Shown: positions 61,272 to 64,000 of the stretch, in pieces
Position numbering within the stretch: position 1 is the stretch's first letter
Layout of the letters: every line of letters starts with the position of its first letter
NCBI RefSeq assembly: GCF_001418225.1
Contig: NZ_LIPT01000007.1
Span: 142,633 to 206,632, forward strand
DNA: 64,000 nt
Direction of reading: 5' to 3'
Source: Pannonibacter indicus
Lineage (GTDB): Bacteria > Pseudomonadota > Alphaproteobacteria > Rhizobiales > Stappiaceae
Program-made: the position numbers and the translations under genes
The notes under the pieces: generated by a model
The model's database searches: none
The model's input: the letters and a program-made list of their open reading frames with translations, nothing else
Told to the model about the DNA's origin: nothing

Positions 61272-62156
61272 ATGTTCCGTTACACGCCTTATGACGGGTC
61301 GAAGCGTCCCTTCTCCATCGGTCTTGAACCGGTGCCGCAGGAGCGCTGGTTTGATCCGGACGAGCGCTTTGCCGAACAGCTGGCGCGCAAGCGGGAGCTG
61401 ATGGCCACCGTGCCGGATGTGGTGTTCCACAGTGAGCCGGAGACGCTGGCCGCGCAGGCGGAAGCCTTCGCACTCATGGCCGCGCATCTGCCGGTGGCGC
61501 ATCCGGATCTCTACCAGCCCGTGGACGGCGGCGTTGCCTTGGTCGCGGATGGCACGGCCTTTCATCTTCGGGGCAATGAGCCGCCGCTTCTGACCATCAG
61601 CCGTGCCGTGCAGGAGGATCTCGTCCTCATGCGCAAGGGGGAGGGCGGCTGGCGGCTGGCTGCGGCCTCGCTCTGTTTTCCGTCCTCGTGGTCGCTGGCC
61701 GCCAAGGCGTCGCTGCCCATGGCGCAGATCCATGAGCATGTGCCGGGTTATGCCGGGCGCATGGGCCAGACGGTGGACCGCATCTTCGACAACCTGAAGC
61801 CCGGCCAGCTGGTGGCGCGGCTCAACTGGTCGGTCTATGACAGTCCGGAGCTGCATCATTCCCGTCCCAAACAGATGTCGCCGCAAATGGCGGAAGGCGA
61901 GGGGGCGATGCTGGCGGGCGCCTTCATCCGGGTGGAGCGGCAGACGCTCTCCCGCTTGCCGGATAGCGGCGATCTGCTTTTTACCATCAAGATCCATCAC
62001 GATCCCTTGCGCCTGCTGGCCGCGCAGCCCCGGGCGCGGGAATTGGCCGCAGGGCTGGCGGAGCAGCTTGCCAGCCTTGATGAGGCGCAATTGCGCTACA
62101 AGGGCCTGACGTTGCATCGCGACCAGCTTGCCGCAGATCTCGCCAGCCTTGTCTGA
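61272..62156 (+). CDS. DUF3445 protein, heme-dependent oxidative N-demethylase-like
   Basis: Predicted heme enzyme of 294 residues. ATG at 61272 after GAGGAGGGGG. Family segments are FSIGLEPVPQERWFDPDERF, ELMATVPDVVFHSEPETLAA, LTISRAVQEDLVLMRKGEGG, LAAASLCFPSSWSLAAKASL and MAQIHEHVPGYAGRMGQTVD. Related proteins are alpha subunits of a heme-dependent dimethylamine N-demethylase, but the beta and gamma partners are not present here, and many alphaproteobacterial DUF3445 proteins stand alone. The substrate is unknown. Confidence 0.86.
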   Translation: MFRYTPYDGSKRPFSIGLEPVPQERWFDPDERFAEQLARKRELMATVPDVVFHSEPETLAAQAEAFALMAAHLPVAHPDLYQPVDGGVALVADGTAFHLRGNEPPLLTISRAVQEDLVLMRKGEGGWRLAAASLCFPSSWSLAAKASLPMAQIHEHVPGYAGRMGQTVDRIFDNLKPGQLVARLNWSVYDSPELHHSRPKQMSPQMAEGEGAMLAGAFIRVERQTLSRLPDSGDLLFTIKIHHDPLRLLAAQPRARELAAGLAEQLASLDEAQLRYKGLTLHRDQLAADLASLV

Positions 62157-62240
62157 TGACTGCCGCCAATGTGACTTGCTGAAAGGGGCCTGTATCCCAT
62201 ATGGGAGCAGGACAAGAGTTCAGTATGGCAGGAAGCCTTG

Positions 62241-63611
62241 ATGTCCGCAGGGAATGACAGGGAAGCCAACCGGTTTTCGGCCCGCGTTGGCCGCTATGCC
62301 CGCGTGGGCACCAATGTGGGCGGCGTTGCCGTCAAGCTGGCCGGAGCCAAGCTCTTCGGTCTTGCGGCGGACAACAGGAAGGATGCCGAAAGCCTTGCCG
62401 CCGCGCTGGGCGGTCTGAAGGGGCCGCTGATGAAGGTGGCGCAGCTTCTCTCCACCATCCCCGATCTGCTGCCACCCGAATATGCTGCCGAACTTGCCAA
62501 GCTGCAGGCCAATGCCCCGCCGATGGGCTGGGCCTTCGTCAAGCGCCGCATGCGCGCCGAACTGGGTGCGGACTGGGAGCAGTGCTTTGCCATCTTCGAG
62601 AAGGAACCGGCGGCGGCCGCATCGCTGGGTCAGGTGCACCGGGCCGAGGCGCTGGATGGCCGCGCTCTGGCCTGCAAGCTGCAATATCCGGACATGGCCT
62701 CTGCCGTCGAGGCGGATCTGAGCCAGCTCTCCGTGCTCTTCTCCCTGCACCGGCGCATGCAGTCGGCCATCGACACCCGGGAGATCGCCAAGGAAATCGG
62801 CGAGCGGCTGCGTGAGGAGCTGGATTATCAGCGCGAGGCGCAGCAGATGGCCGTCTATCGCGCCATCTTCAGGGATGAGCCGCGCATCCGCGTGCCCGAA
62901 GTGGTGCCGGAGCTCTCCACCAATCGCCTGCTGACCATGGGATGGCTGGAGGGACGGCCGCTGCTGTCCTGGAAGGACGCGGATCTGGAGACACGCAACC
63001 GGCTGGCCTCCACGATGTTCCATGCCTGGTGGCATCCTTTCAGCCATTTCGGCGTCATCCATGGCGATCCGCATCTTGGCAACTACACCGTGTTTCGCGA
63101 GAATGGCGAGGCGGCAGGTATCAACCTGCTCGACTATGGCTGCATCCGCATCTTCCCGCCCGGTTTTGCCGAAGGGGTGGTGGATCTCTATCTGGGGCTC
63201 CTGCATGAGGATGAGGCACGGGTGGTCTCTGCCTATGAGCGATGGGGCTTCAAGGGGCTGACGCGGGAGCTGATCGATGTGCTGAACATCTGGGCCCGTT
63301 TCATTTATGGCCCGCTCCTGACCGACCGGGTGCGCTCCATTGCTGACGGGGTGAGCCCGGCCGAATATGGCCGCAAGGAAGCCTTCCGCGTGCAGCAATC
63401 CCTGAAGAAGCTTGGTCCAGTTACCGTGCCGCGCGAGTTCGTCTTCATGGACCGCGCCGCCATCGGCCTCGGCGGGGTGTTCCTGCATCTGCGTGCCGAA
63501 CTGAACTTCTTCCGCCTGTTCAACGAACAGATCGATGGCTTCAAGGTAGAGACGGTCGCTGCCCGTCAATCTGCGGCACTGGAAAGCGCGGGGCTTGTGG
63601 CGGGGGGGTGA
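62241..63611 (+). CDS. ABC1/UbiB-family atypical kinase
   Basis: Atypical protein-kinase-like ATPase, 456 residues; ATG at 62241 with AGGA upstream (a TTG precedes it). The family motifs are an Ala-rich loop AAAASLGQVHRAEAL in place of the glycine loop, LACKLQYPDM with the ATP lysine, LREELDYQREAQQMAVYRA, the catalytic HGDPHLGNYTVF and DYG in INLLDYGCIRIF. The N-terminal KxGQ motif reads KVAQ (GPLMKVAQLLS), a Gly-to-Ala change. Members act in ubiquinone-type lipid pathways or as ATPases on lipids. No ubi genes are adjacent. Confidence 0.92.
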   Translation: MSAGNDREANRFSARVGRYARVGTNVGGVAVKLAGAKLFGLAADNRKDAESLAAALGGLKGPLMKVAQLLSTIPDLLPPEYAAELAKLQANAPPMGWAFVKRRMRAELGADWEQCFAIFEKEPAAAASLGQVHRAEALDGRALACKLQYPDMASAVEADLSQLSVLFSLHRRMQSAIDTREIAKEIGERLREELDYQREAQQMAVYRAIFRDEPRIRVPEVVPELSTNRLLTMGWLEGRPLLSWKDADLETRNRLASTMFHAWWHPFSHFGVIHGDPHLGNYTVFRENGEAAGINLLDYGCIRIFPPGFAEGVVDLYLGLLHEDEARVVSAYERWGFKGLTRELIDVLNIWARFIYGPLLTDRVRSIADGVSPAEYGRKEAFRVQQSLKKLGPVTVPREFVFMDRAAIGLGGVFLHLRAELNFFRLFNEQIDGFKVETVAARQSAALESAGLVAGG

Positions 63612-63654
63612 ACTCTTCCCGGCTGCAGAAGTGGCGAGGAGGGCCAAGCTTGGG

Positions 63655-64000
63655 TGATCCACCCCCATTGAACGGGTCCACCTTGAAGTATGGTTTTGAC
63701 CCTGAAGGAGGACCACAATGGCAAACAAGCGACACAAGCCCGACGAGATCGTCACGAAGCTTCGGCAGGTTGAGGTTTTGCGCGGCCAAGGCATGGCGAT
63801 GGCGGATGCCGTTCGCCAGATCGGCGTTTCCGAGCTGACGTTCTACCGGTGGCGTAAGCAATATGGCGGCATGAGCCGTGACCAGCTTCGGCAGTTGAAG
63901 GATCTCCAGAAGGAGAACGAACGGCTTCGCAAGGCGGTGGCGGATCTGACGCTGGACAAGCTGATCCTGACGGAGGCTGCGCGGGGAAACTTCTGAGCCC
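63655..64000 (+). mobile_element. Left end of an IS3-family (IS407-group-like) insertion sequence
   Basis: Starts near TGATCCACCCCCATTGAACG, a typical IS3-type terminal repeat, 43 bp after the ABC1 kinase stop, and continues past the window. OrfA follows with its own ribosome site (GGAGG). The preceding TGGG at 63651-63654 could be one half of a target duplication. The exact boundary needs the right end. Confidence 0.78.
63718..63996 (+). CDS. IS3-family transposase OrfA
   Basis: Helix-turn-helix part of an IS3-type transposase, 92 residues. ATG at 63718 with GGAGG upstream. HKPDEIVTKLRQVEVLRGQG, ADAVRQIGVSELTFYRWRKQ and a leucine-zipper-like LKDLQKENERLRKAVADLTL match IS407-group OrfA, with the usual end KLILTEAARGNF. 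OrfB, holding the DDE catalytic domain, should begin just beyond 64000. Confidence 0.93.
   Translation: MANKRHKPDEIVTKLRQVEVLRGQGMAMADAVRQIGVSELTFYRWRKQYGGMSRDQLRQLKDLQKENERLRKAVADLTLDKLILTEAARGNF

Overview
This window is about 64 kb of GC-rich chromosome from an alphaproteobacterium, most likely a Hyphomicrobiales/Rhizobiales-type organism. The evidence is the set of lineage-typical genes: the cell-cycle response regulator CpdR, the nucleoid protein GapR (DUF2312), DUF1244, a DUF1036 gene overlapping pyruvate kinase, a zinc-independent short L36, a ROSE-like leader on an hsp20 gene and a small RNA resembling the suhB/MmgR family. I cannot assign a genus. Almost all DNA is coding. The only mobile element seen is an IS3-family element entering at the right edge.

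Layout, left to right. (1) 1-8606: a Cache-domain sensor kinase (cut by the window edge) diverges from a TRAP transporter cluster. That cluster has one TakP-like binding protein but two dctQ-dctM permease pairs; the first dctM carries a roughly 340-residue charged, helix-rich C-terminal extension. (2) 8617-11338: a soluble PAS hybrid histidine kinase and an OmpR-type regulator. (3) 11592-20090: a Liv-type ABC transporter operon enclosed by two different acyl-CoA-ligase-family enzymes and closed by a terminator. (4) 20204-22840: ferrochelatase and a QmcA/NfeD-like membrane pair. (5) 23029-30252: envelope genes: MotB/MotA stator, arabinose-5-phosphate isomerase, an outer-membrane barrel, a lytic transglycosylase and a DUF459 SGNH protein. 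(6) 30387-38214: an SDR/HxlR divergent pair and gltBD. (7) 38867-41599: a bufferin-type RiPP metallophore cluster (precursor, DUF692 MNIO enzyme, DUF2063 partner, DoxX protein). (8) 41642-50499: threonine aldolase, GyrI-like protein, Hsp20, HisN with a divergent small RNA, an N-formylglutamate amidohydrolase-like gene, cpdR, tRNA-Val, L36, a TPR protein and two alpha/beta hydrolases. (9) 50632-63611: pyk, DUF1036, glycerate kinase, a second amidohydrolase with DUF1244, gapR, a YcbK-like M15 protein, an NtrC-type regulator, an M3 oligopeptidase, a DUF3445 heme demethylase-like protein and an ABC1 kinase. (10) 63655-64000: the left end of an IS3-family element.

The genes fall into modules. Two uptake systems for organic acids or acyl compounds are each paired with regulators or with activating ligases. 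Copper/metal stress defence is represented by the bufferin cluster. Other modules serve nitrogen assimilation (GOGAT), envelope and peptidoglycan upkeep, and cell-cycle control. Regulatory structure is unusually readable: paired palindromes ahead of the TRAP operon, hairpins after both binding-protein genes, several clear Rho-independent terminators, an RNA-thermometer-like hairpin and a small RNA. A family of at least three dispersed intergenic repeats (near 22.9, 28.9 and 40.9 kb) is not explained by the gene content.

Functions are read from protein motifs by eye. No database search was run, so substrates of transporters and enzymes remain inferences.
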